A stretch of 44,109 bases of DNA. Origin: Rhodobiaceae bacterium. Lineage in GTDB: Bacteria; Pseudomonadota; Alphaproteobacteria; Rhizobiales; TMED25. Made by a program: the position numbers and the translations under genes. The notes beneath the pieces are model-generated. The model ran no database searches. It saw nothing but the letters and a program-made list of their open reading frames with translations, and was not told the DNA's origin. The DNA lies in the NCBI GenBank assembly GCA_002699615.1, contig PAAM01000016.1, positions 1 through 44,109 on the forward strand. Reading direction: 5' to 3'. Shown in pieces: positions 1 to 9,051 of this stretch (position 1 is the first letter of the stretch; the number at the start of each line of letters is the position of its first letter).

Positions 1-1893
1 ACAGGATTTGTTCATACAGCACCAGGACACGGTATTGATGATTTTGAGATATGGATGAAAAATAAAAAAAATCTCGATGAACAAAACATTGATAGCACAA
101 TTCCATATACAGTAAATGAAGATGGAACCTTTGATGAGAGTATCGATGGTTTTGGTGAGGTTTATGTTTTTGACAAAAATGGAAAAAAAGGTAAGGCAAA
201 TGAGCATGTCATTAGTAAATTAGTTGACTCTGGAGCAATTATTTCGCGAAGACGATTTGAGCATCAATACCCCCATTCATGGCGATCAAAAAAACCTGTT
301 ATTTTTCGAAATACTCCACAGTGGTTTATTTCGATGCAGGATAATAAAAAAGACGGCTTGCGGTCAACTGCTTTAAAATCAATCAATGAAACAGTTTTCT
401 ACCCTCCAGCAGGAAAGAATAGGTTACACTCTATGATTGAAACGAGACCAGATTGGGTGCTGTCAAGACAAAGAACATGGGGCGTCCCAATTTCAGTATT
501 CATCAACAAAAAAACCGGAGTTTTCATTCCCAATAAAGAATTTGATAAATCTGAAAAATTAATTGAAAGGATTTATAAAATTTTCTCTGCGGAAGGGGCG
601 AATTCCTGGTTTGAAGAAAACGCAAAAGAGAGATTCCTGGAAGGAATTATCGAAAATCATGATGACTGGGAAAAAGTTGACGATATATTGGATGTCTGGT
701 TTGAGTCGGGAACAACTCACGCCTTTGTACTCGAAAATAATCCCGAGACAACATGGCCAGCTGATATGTATCTTGAAGGAAGTGATCAACACAGAGGGTG
801 GTTCCACTCCTCACTCCTGGAGAGTAGTTTGACGCGGGGCCGCGCACCTTATAAGTCAGTTTTAACTCATGGCTTCACAATGGATAAAGATGGGAGAAAG
901 ATGTCAAAGTCTCTTGGAAATGTCGTGTCACCGCAAGATATTGTAAAAAAGTATGGGGCAGATATTCTAAGGCTGTGGGTGGCATCTACTGACTATAGTG
1001 ACGATCAACGAATTGGCGAAGAAATATTAAAGTCAATTATTGAGTCTTACAGGAAGATTAGAAACACAATAAGGTGGATGTTGGGTGTGTTATCGAATTA
1101 TGATCAGAGTTGTAATTTTGACTACGAGGATCTAAATGAACTAGAGAAATATATGTTGCACGGTCTGACTAGACTTCAAGAGGATGTGCAGGACGCATAT
1201 GAGGCTTATGACTACAGGAGAGTGACAACATTACTCATGAATTATATAAACCTAGAGTTATCCGCCTTCTATTTCGATATACGTAAGGACTCTCTTTACT
1301 GTGATCCACAGTCGAGTGAAAAAAGAAAAGCATCTCTATATATTATCAACATTATATTTAAAACGATTACAAAATTGTATGCACCAATCTTAAGCTTCAC
1401 AATGGATGAAGTATGGAAAAATTACACACTTTCTCTGGATAAATCAATCCATCTCACACGATTTGAGTTGGTAAATGGTGACTGGGGTAATGCGAATATA
1501 AGTGCAAAGTGGAATAATATAAGGGAATTACGGAAGACTGTAACTGCGGCACTTGAAATTAAAAGAAGAGATAAAGAAATTGGATCAAGTCTCGAGGCGG
1601 GCATTCAAATTTATACGAATAATAGAGAAATTATAACTTCAGTGAGTGGTGTTGATCTTGCTGAGATTTGTATCACAAGTAGTTTTGAATTAATTCATAA
1701 AGAACCTGATAGTAGCTGCTTTATCTTGGATGAGCAGCCTGAAATTGGCGTGATTGTTCATATTGCTAGTGGTAAAAAATGTAAGAGGTCTTGGAGAGTC
1801 ACTGAAGATGTTGGAACGGATGCTGAGTATCCCGATTTATCCAAAAGAGATGCTGATGCTGTAAGAGAATTTATTAGCATGAGACAAGACTAG
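1..1893 (+). CDS. ileS: Isoleucyl-tRNA synthetase, C-terminal two-thirds (5' end outside window)
   Basis: Charges tRNA-Ile with isoleucine in the cytoplasm. The frame is open from base 1, where it reads FVHTAPGHG, a class I IleRS editing-domain motif, so the gene starts upstream of the window. The residues RQRTWGVP (about 466-490) and the LEGSDQHRGWFHSS region (about 772-810) follow, then the catalytic KMSKS signature at 898-912, then the helical anticodon-binding domain. The C-terminal tail corresponds to the zinc finger of bacterial IleRS (normally CxxC...CxxC). Only the first cysteine (codon 1780) survives: the second is Ser (1789), and the LCxRC pair reads LSKRD (codons 1840 and 1849). 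The core is intact, so the enzyme should work, with an altered tail. lspA follows after 5 bases, the usual ileS-lspA order. Identity is certain; the effect of the missing cysteines is inference. Confidence 0.97.
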   Translation, partial: TGFVHTAPGHGIDDFEIWMKNKKNLDEQNIDSTIPYTVNEDGTFDESIDGFGEVYVFDKNGKKGKANEHVISKLVDSGAIISRRRFEHQYPHSWRSKKPVIFRNTPQWFISMQDNKKDGLRSTALKSINETVFYPPAGKNRLHSMIETRPDWVLSRQRTWGVPISVFINKKTGVFIPNKEFDKSEKLIERIYKIFSAEGANSWFEENAKERFLEGIIENHDDWEKVDDILDVWFESGTTHAFVLENNPETTWPADMYLEGSDQHRGWFHSSLLESSLTRGRAPYKSVLTHGFTMDKDGRKMSKSLGNVVSPQDIVKKYGADILRLWVASTDYSDDQRIGEEILKSIIESYRKIRNTIRWMLGVLSNYDQSCNFDYEDLNELEKYMLHGLTRLQEDVQDAYEAYDYRRVTTLLMNYINLELSAFYFDIRKDSLYCDPQSSEKRKASLYIINIIFKTITKLYAPILSFTMDEVWKNYTLSLDKSIHLTRFELVNGDWGNANISAKWNNIRELRKTVTAALEIKRRDKEIGSSLEAGIQIYTNNREIITSVSGVDLAEICITSSFELIHKEPDSSCFILDEQPEIGVIVHIASGKKCKRSWRVTEDVGTDAEYPDLSKRDADAVREFISMRQD

Positions 1894-1898
1894 TATAA

Positions 1899-2411
1899 AT
1901 GCATATTAAATTCTTTAGACTTCTGGAAGAATACAAAAAAGAAATCACCTTTTTCGCTGTTTTATTTTTCTTAGATAGGCTCCTAAAGATTTATTTATTA
2001 AATTTCCTTCTGGAAAATCAATTAAATTCAATTAGACTTAATAATTTTTTTGAGGTAGTTCTTGTTTGGAACAAGGGCATAAGTTATGGTCTTTTTCCAC
2101 AAGAGAGTTATATCGGTCAATTAATCATAACTTTGGTTTCGTTTGTTATATGTCTTTGGATAACAAAATTTATAGTAAGCTCCAAAGTAAAATACCGCAA
2201 AATAACGTTAATTTTAATTTTAGCGGGCGCAACATCAAATATATTTGATAGGTTGATTTACGGAGCAGTTGCTGATTTTTTCCACTTTGAAATAGCCAGC
2301 TATAGCTGGTATGTCTTCAATGTTGCGGATATATACATAGTCAGCGGGCTAATAATATTGATATATGCATTTATTTACCCTAACATTAAGAATGAGCCCT
2401 TAAACAAATAG
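1899..2411 (+). CDS. lspA: Lipoprotein signal peptidase (signal peptidase II)
   Basis: Inner-membrane aspartyl protease that cuts the signal peptide of prolipoproteins after lipidation. The 170-residue length is normal. There are four hydrophobic segments, the family motif NKGISYG (58-64), and the two catalytic aspartates in NIFDR (D117) and FNVAD (D144). It lies 5 bases after ileS and 8 bases before a lipoprotein gene, so it is very likely co-transcribed with both. There is no obvious Shine-Dalgarno sequence, and translation may be coupled to ileS. A likely substrate, the bamF-like product, is the next gene. Confidence 0.97.
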   Translation: MHIKFFRLLEEYKKEITFFAVLFFLDRLLKIYLLNFLLENQLNSIRLNNFFEVVLVWNKGISYGLFPQESYIGQLIITLVSFVICLWITKFIVSSKVKYRKITLILILAGATSNIFDRLIYGAVADFFHFEIASYSWYVFNVADIYIVSGLIILIYAFIYPNIKNEPLNK

Positions 2412-2419
2412 AATTTATT

Positions 2420-3217
2420 ATGTTAAATCACAAATTTTATCATTATTTACCATTTTTAATTATTATTTTATTGACTGGTTGCGGACCATCACTGAAAGAG
2501 TTTGTATCAACGTCTTCGACGGGGAACGCATTTCAGGCTGGCCCTCCTGATGAGTTCTTGACTGTTACAAAAAAACCATTGGAAATGCCGCCAGATTTCC
2601 TATTAAGACCGCCATCGGAAGATCAAATTTCATTTATTGATGAGCAAAGAAATTTATCTGAAGAAGTGATTTTTGGCGAGACTGAGATTACGGATATTTC
2701 AGATGGAGAAGTTTTTATTCTCGAAATGGCAAAAGCAAGTAATGCAAATCCAAAAATTAAACAAGAATTATTTAGTGAAGAAGGGGCATATGAAAATGAA
2801 AGTCTTGCTGAGTATGTATTAAGACTTAAAGAGGAAAATAGTCAAATTTTAGATGCAGAAGCTGAGACTCAAAGGTTAGAAAATAATAGCATAGTAAAAG
2901 ACGATATAGATAAGGATGAATTTGATAATAGAACAAAAACAAATTCTATTGTCGTCGAAAGTTTGAGCATGAATCAATTTACACTTCAAAATTTAACAGA
3001 GTCGAGCCAATCAGGAAGCAATGAAAGTATTAATTATGACGTAAGTATAGAAGATATTTTAGAAATAGGCTCAGCAGAAAATAAATCTCCAGAAGAAGAG
3101 CCAGAATCAAATATAACTGAAGAGGGTGAAACCAAGGAGATTCCTCCTGTCGATAGAATGCCAACCGTCTTTAAGGGCTTGCTTGGTGGGCTAAGTAACG
3201 GCTTTGGTTTGTTTTAA
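2420..3217 (+). CDS. DUF3035 / BamF-like outer-membrane assembly lipoprotein
   Basis: Predicted lipoprotein of 265 residues. A hydrophobic signal (about 9-20) ends in the lipobox LTGC, with C21 as the lipidated residue. The stretch after it, GPPDEFLTVTKKPLEMPPDF (42-61) followed by LLRPP, is the hallmark of the alphaproteobacterial DUF3035 family. That family was described in Caulobacter as BamF, an accessory part of the beta-barrel assembly machine. The rest is acidic and low-complexity, ending in a glycine-rich tail (GLLGGLSNGFGLF). Many alphaproteobacteria have M16 peptidase genes right after this gene; here the strand switches and the M16 gene is at 23282. Family assignment is by motif and by position after lspA; the BAM role is by analogy. 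Confidence 0.85.
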   Translation: MLNHKFYHYLPFLIIILLTGCGPSLKEFVSTSSTGNAFQAGPPDEFLTVTKKPLEMPPDFLLRPPSEDQISFIDEQRNLSEEVIFGETEITDISDGEVFILEMAKASNANPKIKQELFSEEGAYENESLAEYVLRLKEENSQILDAEAETQRLENNSIVKDDIDKDEFDNRTKTNSIVVESLSMNQFTLQNLTESSQSGSNESINYDVSIEDILEIGSAENKSPEEEPESNITEEGETKEIPPVDRMPTVFKGLLGGLSNGFGLF

Positions 3218-3220
3218 AAT

Positions 3221-3232
3221 ACGAACGTTCGT
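3221..3232. other. 12-base perfect palindrome in the bamF/rsmD convergent gap
   Basis: ACGAACGTTCGT reads the same on both strands. It stands out as a C/G-rich block in an otherwise AT-rich 71-base gap, the roomiest convergent junction in the window. CGAAC/GTTCG can also fold as a 5-bp stem with a GTTC loop (3222-3235). No T-run follows on either strand, so it is not a standard intrinsic terminator. It could be a weak terminator, a protein site, or chance. Confidence 0.4.
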
Positions 3233-3288
3233 TCGGTAGATATACTATATCATTAGTAAATATTTCTTATTATGACTTTTGGGTAAAT

Positions 3289-3846
3289 TTAGGAAAGTAT
3301 GACGAAAATTACTTGTGTTTTACCGTAAACTTTTTTTTCAATTAATTTATAGTTATTGTTTATTTCAAAATCAGATCTTATGTCATCTTCTATAACAAGA
3401 ACACCATTTGCCTTCAGGAGATCATTTTTTTTGACAAACTCTAGTATATTTTTTGGGTGTTCACTTCCATATGGTGGGTCAGCTAGTATGAGATCAAATT
3501 TATTTTCGACAAAAAAAGGTTTTTTCTTTCTAATATCCCAAATTCTATTCGCAGAGTGATGCGTAAAGCCGCAGCTTTGAAGATTTTTTTTGCAAACCTG
3601 ATGTGAGCCATGGCTTATGTCTAAAAAAAAACAAAACTCAGAACCTCTGGATAATGACTCAATTCCGAGTGAGCCTGATCCTGAAAATAGATCTAATGTA
3701 TAACATCCATTAAAATCAAAATTAATTACTCCATGTCGCAGTATGTTAAATATTGCCATTTTCACCTTATCTGAAGTCGGTCTAATTTCCCTACTCTTGC
3801 TAGAGATTAATTTTTTACCTTTTGCGGATCCTGATATGACACGCAT
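3289..3846 (-). CDS. rsmD: 16S rRNA (guanine966-N2)-methyltransferase
   Basis: SAM-dependent methyltransferase that modifies G966 of 16S rRNA during 30S assembly. The protein is 185 residues, normal for the family. It begins MRVISGSAKGKKL, the typical RsmD N-terminus, has the SAM-binding motif LDLFSGSGSLG (51-61), and the catalytic DPPY (123-126). It starts 5 bases after the end of the pseudouridine synthase gene on the same strand, so the two form an rRNA-modification operon, an arrangement common in alphaproteobacteria. Confidence 0.96.
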   Translation of the reverse strand: MRVISGSAKGKKLISSKSREIRPTSDKVKMAIFNILRHGVINFDFNGCYTLDLFSGSGSLGIESLSRGSEFCFFLDISHGSHQVCKKNLQSCGFTHHSANRIWDIRKKKPFFVENKFDLILADPPYGSEHPKNILEFVKKNDLLKANGVLVIEDDIRSDFEINNNYKLIEKKVYGKTQVIFVILS

Positions 3847-3851
3847 TTTTT

Positions 3852-4604
3852 TTATCCTTTGAAACCTGTTTTCTTAATTTTTATTGTAACTTCTCTTTTT
3901 TTTAGTTCAATAAATTCACCTTTTTTTAATTGTCCAAGGTCAAATGGTCCATACTTAATTCTGATAAGCCTACTTATTTGTATGTTTAAGTATTCAAAGA
4001 TCTTTCTAACTTCACGATTTTTCCCTTCAGCAATTTCGACTGTCAGCCATGTATTGGACTGACTATATGATATGAATTCTACATTAATTATGTTGTATTT
4101 AATCTTATCAATAATCATTTCGCCATTTATTTCATTAATTTTTTCTTTATCAATCTTTCCCCTGATCTTCAGTTTATATTTTCTACTTATTTTATTTTTT
4201 GGATGCTCCATATATCGGGAAAAATCTCCATTATTTGTAAATATGAGAAGGCCTTCAGTATTCAAATCAAGTCTTCCAATTGCAATTAAGTGAGCTATTT
4301 TAGCAGGAAGTAGATCAAATACTTTTTTTCTATTTTGTGGATCCTTAGATGATGTAATATAGCCCTTTGGTTTATTTAAGAGCCATATCTTTGTCATCTC
4401 GAATGGTTTTATAATTTTTCCATTTACTAAGATTTTATCTTTTGGGTTTACAAATGTTGCAGGTGAGTCAATAGTTTTTCCATTTAATTCAACCTTACCT
4501 TCGAAGATAAGTTTTTCTGCGTCCCTTCGTGAGTATGCCCCTGATTTGGAGATAATTTTTGCAATCCTAATATTTTTTACATCTTTAATGATATTATTTG
4601 GCAT
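3852..4604 (-). CDS. rRNA pseudouridine synthase, RsuA/RluB/RluE/RluF family
   Basis: Isomerises a uridine in rRNA to pseudouridine. The 250 residues comprise an N-terminal S4 RNA-binding domain (about 13-60, with SGAYSRRDAEKLI) and the catalytic domain with GRLDLNTEGLL, where D113 is the nucleophile. The ATG at 4604 faces tadA across a 55-base divergent gap. Alphaproteobacteria usually have one such protein next to rsmD, most often labelled RluB. The exact target uridine cannot be told from sequence, so no symbol is given. Family is certain, target is not. Confidence 0.93.
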   Translation of the reverse strand: MPNNIIKDVKNIRIAKIISKSGAYSRRDAEKLIFEGKVELNGKTIDSPATFVNPKDKILVNGKIIKPFEMTKIWLLNKPKGYITSSKDPQNRKKVFDLLPAKIAHLIAIGRLDLNTEGLLIFTNNGDFSRYMEHPKNKISRKYKLKIRGKIDKEKINEINGEMIIDKIKYNIINVEFISYSQSNTWLTVEIAEGKNREVRKIFEYLNIQISRLIRIKYGPFDLGQLKKGEFIELKKREVTIKIKKTGFKG

Positions 4605-4659
4605 ATTACGATTATATGATTAAATGTGTATGTTTTATATCTTTTTATGAGAGGCACTT

Positions 4660-5112
4660 ATGAGGTTTATGGAGCTCGCAATGGAAGAAGCGATTAAAGC
4701 GCAGGGTGCGGGTGAGGTTCCTATCGGTGCATTGGTTGTCCATAAAGATGGGGAGGTCATCTCGAGGGCCTATAATTTAACAAAAACAACTTATGATCCG
4801 TCTGCGCATGCTGAGATTAATGCCTTGAGGATTGCAACCAGTAAGATCGAAAACAATATTTTAAAGGACTATGATTTATACGTTACCCTCGAGCCGTGCC
4901 TAATGTGTACGGTTGCAATCACAAACGCTCGTATTCGTAGATTATACTTTGGTGCTTATGCAAATCAACAAAATGAATTTACCTCGAGCGAATCAGCACG
5001 ATACTTATCATCCCAAGAATGTAACCATCGCCCAGATATATACGGAGGTATTCTAGAGATACAAAACCGGGAGCTGATTAAATCATTCTTTCAATCAAAG
5101 AGAGAGGGTTAA
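4660..5112 (+). CDS. tadA: tRNA-specific adenosine-34 deaminase
   Basis: Deaminates A34 to inosine in tRNA-Arg(ACG), an essential step in decoding. The 150 residues contain the zinc ligands and catalytic Glu of the cytidine deaminase fold: HAE (H50, E52) and EPCLMC (C80, C83). The N-terminus (FMELAMEEAIKAQ, EVPIGALVV) matches TadA. The start is supported by a Shine-Dalgarno-like GAGAGG at 4649-4654, 5 bases upstream. The stop codon shares the TTAA at 5109-5112 with the stop of the convergent purD, so neither gene has room for a terminator. Confidence 0.97.
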   Translation: MRFMELAMEEAIKAQGAGEVPIGALVVHKDGEVISRAYNLTKTTYDPSAHAEINALRIATSKIENNILKDYDLYVTLEPCLMCTVAITNARIRRLYFGAYANQQNEFTSSESARYLSSQECNHRPDIYGGILEIQNRELIKSFFQSKREG

Positions 5113-6380
5113 GTGTTCTTGCCGAGGGCTCTCCAAGCTATATCATTCCTATATACTTTGCCTTTGTATGATATTTTTTCAATCGCTGAATATGCACGCT
5201 CTCTGGCAAGATCTAATGTTTCAGCAACAGACGTAACATTGAGCACTCTGCCACCTGTTGCCACTAAAGTACCATTCATCATTGAAGTACCTGCGTGAAA
5301 CACCTTAACATTTGGATTTGTTTCTGCGTCATTTATACCATATATCTCTGCGTCTTTATTGTATTGATATGGATATCCTTCATTAGCCAAAACAACAGTT
5401 ATTGCTCTTTTTTTTTGCCACTCAAGATTGTAGTTCTTTATATTTCCGTTTACAGTTTCCTGTAATAATTCAGTAAAGTCTGACTTCATTAGCATTAATA
5501 ACGCTTGGGTTTCTGGATCACCGAATCTAACATTATACTCAATTAAGCTTGGTTTATTCTCTTTGACCATCAGACCTGCAAAAAGAACACCTTTATACTC
5601 AACCCCCCTCTTCCTAAGACCGTGCATTGTTGGTTCTAAAATTTCATTCATAATCTTACCCTCAAGTTTTGATGATAAAATCGGTGGAGGGCAATAGGCA
5701 CCCATACCACCCGTATTTGGACCCTCATCTTTATCAAGCAGGCGTTTGTGGTCCTGAGCTCCTATAAGAGGAAGAATTTCTCTTCCATCTGTAATTGCAA
5801 AGTAGCTAAGCTCTTCACCATACAAAAACTCTTCGATTAACACCGATTGACCACTCCCGAATTTCCCATTAAATATATCTTTAAGTGAGAGGTTCGCATC
5901 CTTAAGATTTTCACAGATGGCAACACCTTTTCCTGCAGCTAATCCATCAGCTTTTATGACATAAGGCGCCTCAATTTTGTTTAAATATTCACTTGCATCC
6001 GTTATTTTATTAAACCACCTTGCCTTACCTGTTGGAATATTATTCTCAAATGCAATTTCTTTTGTGAATTTTTTTGACGACTCCAGCTTTGAGGCCTCCT
6101 GACTGGGTGCGAAAACATCAACTCTATGTTCTTTTAGGTAATCTGAAATACCATCGCAAATTGGAACTTCTGGTCCAACAATCACTAATTGAATTTTATT
6201 ACTTTTAGCAAAATTTTTTATACCTTCAAAATCAGATACATCTATCTCTATACACTCACAATATTCCTCTATGCCTGGATTACCAGGAAGTGCATATAAC
6301 TGATTTTGATTTGGACTTTTCGATAAAGCCATCGCGATGGCATGCTCTCTTCCGCCGCTTCCAATAATTAAGATCTTCAT
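5109..6380 (-). CDS. purD: Phosphoribosylamine-glycine ligase (GAR synthetase)
   Basis: ATP-grasp enzyme for the second step of purine synthesis (phosphoribosylamine + glycine + ATP to GAR). The 423 residues are normal length. Landmarks are the N-terminal GSGGREHA (7-14) and LPGNPG, IVGPEVPICDGI, the ATP-grasp core with KADGLAAGKGV, and FGDPETQ near the metal site. It stands alone on its strand, divergent from xseA with an 89-base gap that should hold both promoters, and it overlaps tadA by 4 bases at the 3' end. No purine riboswitch-like structure was noticed upstream. Confidence 0.97.
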   Translation of the reverse strand: MKILIIGSGGREHAIAMALSKSPNQNQLYALPGNPGIEEYCECIEIDVSDFEGIKNFAKSNKIQLVIVGPEVPICDGISDYLKEHRVDVFAPSQEASKLESSKKFTKEIAFENNIPTGKARWFNKITDASEYLNKIEAPYVIKADGLAAGKGVAICENLKDANLSLKDIFNGKFGSGQSVLIEEFLYGEELSYFAITDGREILPLIGAQDHKRLLDKDEGPNTGGMGAYCPPPILSSKLEGKIMNEILEPTMHGLRKRGVEYKGVLFAGLMVKENKPSLIEYNVRFGDPETQALLMLMKSDFTELLQETVNGNIKNYNLEWQKKRAITVVLANEGYPYQYNKDAEIYGINDAETNPNVKVFHAGTSMMNGTLVATGGRVLNVTSVAETLDLARERAYSAIEKISYKGKVYRNDIAWRALGKNT

Positions 6381-6469
6381 TTACCCACAATTTTAATTAC
6401 GTCATGATATGTTTACTAATAATATTAATGAAAAGAATTGTAATGTTAATTGATAAATGATGGTTTTAA

Positions 6470-7828
6470 ATGATTTTTGTTAATCAAAATATTCGTGAAT
6501 ATGGTGTAATTGAGCTATCTCAAGATATTAAGAGGAGCCTCGAAGAAAATTTTGGTTATATAAGACTAAGAGGAGAGATATCTGGGCTTAGTATTAGTAA
6601 GGCTGGGTACGTTTTTTTGTCACTTAAAGAAGAAAATGATCTCATTGAAGCAGTAATTTGGCCGGATAAATATAAAAAATTAGATATAAAACCTCAAGAT
6701 GGCATGGAAGTAATCGCATCTGGAAAAATTACAACATATTCAAAAGGTAGTAATTCAAAATATCAAATACTCATAGAAAATGTTGAGGTCGCTGGTGAGG
6801 GCGCATTATTAGCTCTTTATGAGAAATTGAAGAAAAATTTGAAATCAGAAGGGCTATTTGATATATCCAAAAAAAAATTAATTCCAAAGTATCCAAAAAA
6901 ATTAATGATTTTGACTTCTATCAATGGTGCGGTAATTCGTGATATTTTAAGAATACACTTAGACCGCGGATATCCAATAAACGTTGATATTATGGATGTT
7001 GCAGTTCAAGGCCAAAATTGCGCGAAGGAAATTACAGAGGCAATTATTGGGGCTAATAAGATCACCTCATCGATTAGCCGGCCTGATGTTATACTTATTG
7101 CACGAGGTGGTGGATCGCTTGAAGATCTTTGGGGTTTTAATGATGAGTTTCTTGTCAGAGCTGTATATGCATCTGACATTCCAATTGTGACTGCAATTGG
7201 TCACGAAACAGATACAAGCCTAATTGATCTTGCTTCTGACTATCGGGCTCCTACACCAACCGCAGCAGCTGGAGTGTTATTTCCCGATATCAATGACATT
7301 AATTATAAAATAAATCAGGATATTGAAAAACTCGATAATTTTATGCGAGATAAGTTGGCGACTTTTTCACTAAGATACAGTATTGAAGAGCAAAAGTTAT
7401 TCTCAATTGGGATACAATACCAAAAAGAAAAACTTTTAAATTTTGAGAGAGTAAGCTCTAAAATATCAAAACAAGCCCTCATGAGTAATATCAGTAATAA
7501 AAAATTGAAGCAAAATAATTTGAGTGAGAAAATTTTAAGATTACTTGAGCAAAGACTCTTCAATAGTTCAATCAAGCACGAAAAACTTAATTCAGATTTA
7601 CTATCAAATTTGAATGAAGTAGTTCGAATTAAATCGAATGTATTATCAACAAATAATAGACTTTTGGATAGTCTCAATTATAAAAAAACACTCAATAGGG
7701 GCTATGCAATAATAAAAGATCAAGATGAGTCTATTATAGAGAGCATGAGAGTTGCAAACCAAAATAATATAATAAATATTATGTTTTCGGACGGTGAAAT
7801 AACTGCAAAAAATCAATATAAAAAATGA
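6470..7828 (+). CDS. xseA: Exodeoxyribonuclease VII large subunit
   Basis: Catalytic and DNA-binding subunit of ExoVII, which degrades single-stranded DNA. In order along the 452 residues: an OB-fold (about 12-105, with RLRGEISGLS and VFLSLKEEN), the ExoVII catalytic region with LIARGGGSLEDLWGFNDE, then AIGHETDTSLIDLASDYRAPTPTAAA, then a long charged coiled-coil arm and a short C-terminal segment (LNRGYAII) that is also family-typical. No upstream ATG is in frame. The small subunit gene xseB is not in this window. The DUF2093 gene follows after 10 bases. Confidence 0.96.
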   Translation: MIFVNQNIREYGVIELSQDIKRSLEENFGYIRLRGEISGLSISKAGYVFLSLKEENDLIEAVIWPDKYKKLDIKPQDGMEVIASGKITTYSKGSNSKYQILIENVEVAGEGALLALYEKLKKNLKSEGLFDISKKKLIPKYPKKLMILTSINGAVIRDILRIHLDRGYPINVDIMDVAVQGQNCAKEITEAIIGANKITSSISRPDVILIARGGGSLEDLWGFNDEFLVRAVYASDIPIVTAIGHETDTSLIDLASDYRAPTPTAAAGVLFPDINDINYKINQDIEKLDNFMRDKLATFSLRYSIEEQKLFSIGIQYQKEKLLNFERVSSKISKQALMSNISNKKLKQNNLSEKILRLLEQRLFNSSIKHEKLNSDLLSNLNEVVRIKSNVLSTNNRLLDSLNYKKTLNRGYAIIKDQDESIIESMRVANQNNIINIMFSDGEITAKNQYKK

Positions 7829-7838
7829 TGACTGCACC

Positions 7839-8054
7839 ATGATTGAAAAAAATAAAAATATTAAAAATAGCCAGCAGGCTAAAATAAAATACTCAGATGG
7901 TGAGTTTGATGTATTAAAAGATGGTCAATATGTAATATGTGCAGTCACAGGAAATAAAATAAGTATTAGTGATTTGAAATACTGGTCAGTTGAGAGGCAA
8001 GAGCCATATGAAAGTGCGGAGGCCGCGTTAGCTGGTTATAAAAAAAATACTTAA
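7839..8054 (+). CDS. DUF2093 family small protein
   Basis: A 71-residue protein of unknown function. The core AKIKYSDGEFDVLKDGQYV...CAVTGNKI and the ending LKYWSVERQEPY are diagnostic of DUF2093, a family I know only from alphaproteobacteria. The family is often found near xseA or lpxK, as here. It has a single cysteine, no signal peptide and no membrane segment. It starts 10 bases after xseA and ends one base before the convergent lpxK. Confidence 0.88.
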   Translation: MIEKNKNIKNSQQAKIKYSDGEFDVLKDGQYVICAVTGNKISISDLKYWSVERQEPYESAEAALAGYKKNT

Positions 8055-8055
8055 T

Positions 8056-9051
8056 TTAACCAATGGAAGCTGGTGAAATATTTCTCATCAATTCCTCCGT
8101 GGAATCAATTTCAATAGATATATCTACAATATCAATCATTTCTCGAAGCTGCCCATTGGGATCATTAACTTCATTTAATCTCATATAATCCTTTGATGTT
8201 GTTAATAATCTGAATATTTCATGCCCATTGGCTATTTCGAGTAAATATTTTACATCCTTTGTTTTGTATTGGTAGTGATTTGGATAAGTTAAATTTTGAA
8301 ATGTTTTTATATTTAACTTTTTCAGTGTACTAAAAAATTTTTCGGGCATACCAATCCCAGTGAATGCTATTTTTTTTGAATTATCATTGCTTCTTATAAG
8401 GTATTCTGTTTTTGCTGTGAGGCAGTTCTTTTTGGTATTTCTAATCTTTTTAATTAATTTCTTCTCAATTTTTTCTTCATCGACCAAAATTAAAATATCA
8501 GCAATGTTCAATACAAAGTCCAGTGAACCCAATAAATCACCTGCGGGGAACTGCTTTAGATTTATGGGTCTTATATTTCCATCAATTACCAAAATATTTA
8601 TTTTATTTTTGATTGAGGAATCCCTATATCCATCGTCAGATAAAATGTAATCATAATCCTTGTAGCTATTTGCCGCCACCAAGGCATCCTTCCTTTTTTT
8701 GGATACAAATGTATCACTATTCTGTGACAAGAGTAGGGGTTCATCTCCAACCTCGAGCGAAGTGTGGTTTTTATTTATAATAACTGGATCATTAATAGTA
8801 CCCCTGTAGCCAATTGATATGGCCGAAATTTTTTTATTTCTCTTTAAAAGTAATTTCTGTATTGCAATTACAACTGGTGTCTTGCCGCCGCCTCCAATTA
8901 CTGGGCTGCCAACACATATTACAGGAGCTTTTGAAAGGTATGGTTTTTGGAGTTTGTATCTTTGTTTGGAAATAAAATTATATATGAGTCCTATTGGGGT
9001 TAATATATGCACAAGGAGTGATGTATTATTCCAGAATTTTGGTCGTCTCAC
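8056..9051 (-). CDS. lpxK: Tetraacyldisaccharide 4'-kinase
   Basis: Adds the 4'-phosphate to the lipid A precursor at the inner membrane. The 331 residues have the N-terminal PKFWN...LLVHILTPIGLIY segment and the atypical Walker A of this family, GGGGKTP (53-59), followed by the DDGYRD and PAGDLLG motifs (Asp residues thought to be catalytic). The start is GTG at 9051, which overlaps the waaA stop in a GTGA arrangement (9048-9051), implying translational coupling. The gene belongs to the ubiA-waaA-lpxK minus-strand operon. Confidence 0.96.
   Translation of the reverse strand: MRRPKFWNNTSLLVHILTPIGLIYNFISKQRYKLQKPYLSKAPVICVGSPVIGGGGKTPVVIAIQKLLLKRNKKISAISIGYRGTINDPVIINKNHTSLEVGDEPLLLSQNSDTFVSKKRKDALVAANSYKDYDYILSDDGYRDSSIKNKINILVIDGNIRPINLKQFPAGDLLGSLDFVLNIADILILVDEEKIEKKLIKKIRNTKKNCLTAKTEYLIRSNDNSKKIAFTGIGMPEKFFSTLKKLNIKTFQNLTYPNHYQYKTKDVKYLLEIANGHEIFRLLTTSKDYMRLNEVNDPNGQLREMIDIVDISIEIDSTEELMRNISPASIG

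Noticed and set aside
3221-3235. Alphaproteobacterial LexA box (GTTC-N7-GTTC)
   Set aside because: The GTTC repeats are directly adjacent, not spaced by seven bases, and the site is between gene ends rather than before an SOS gene.
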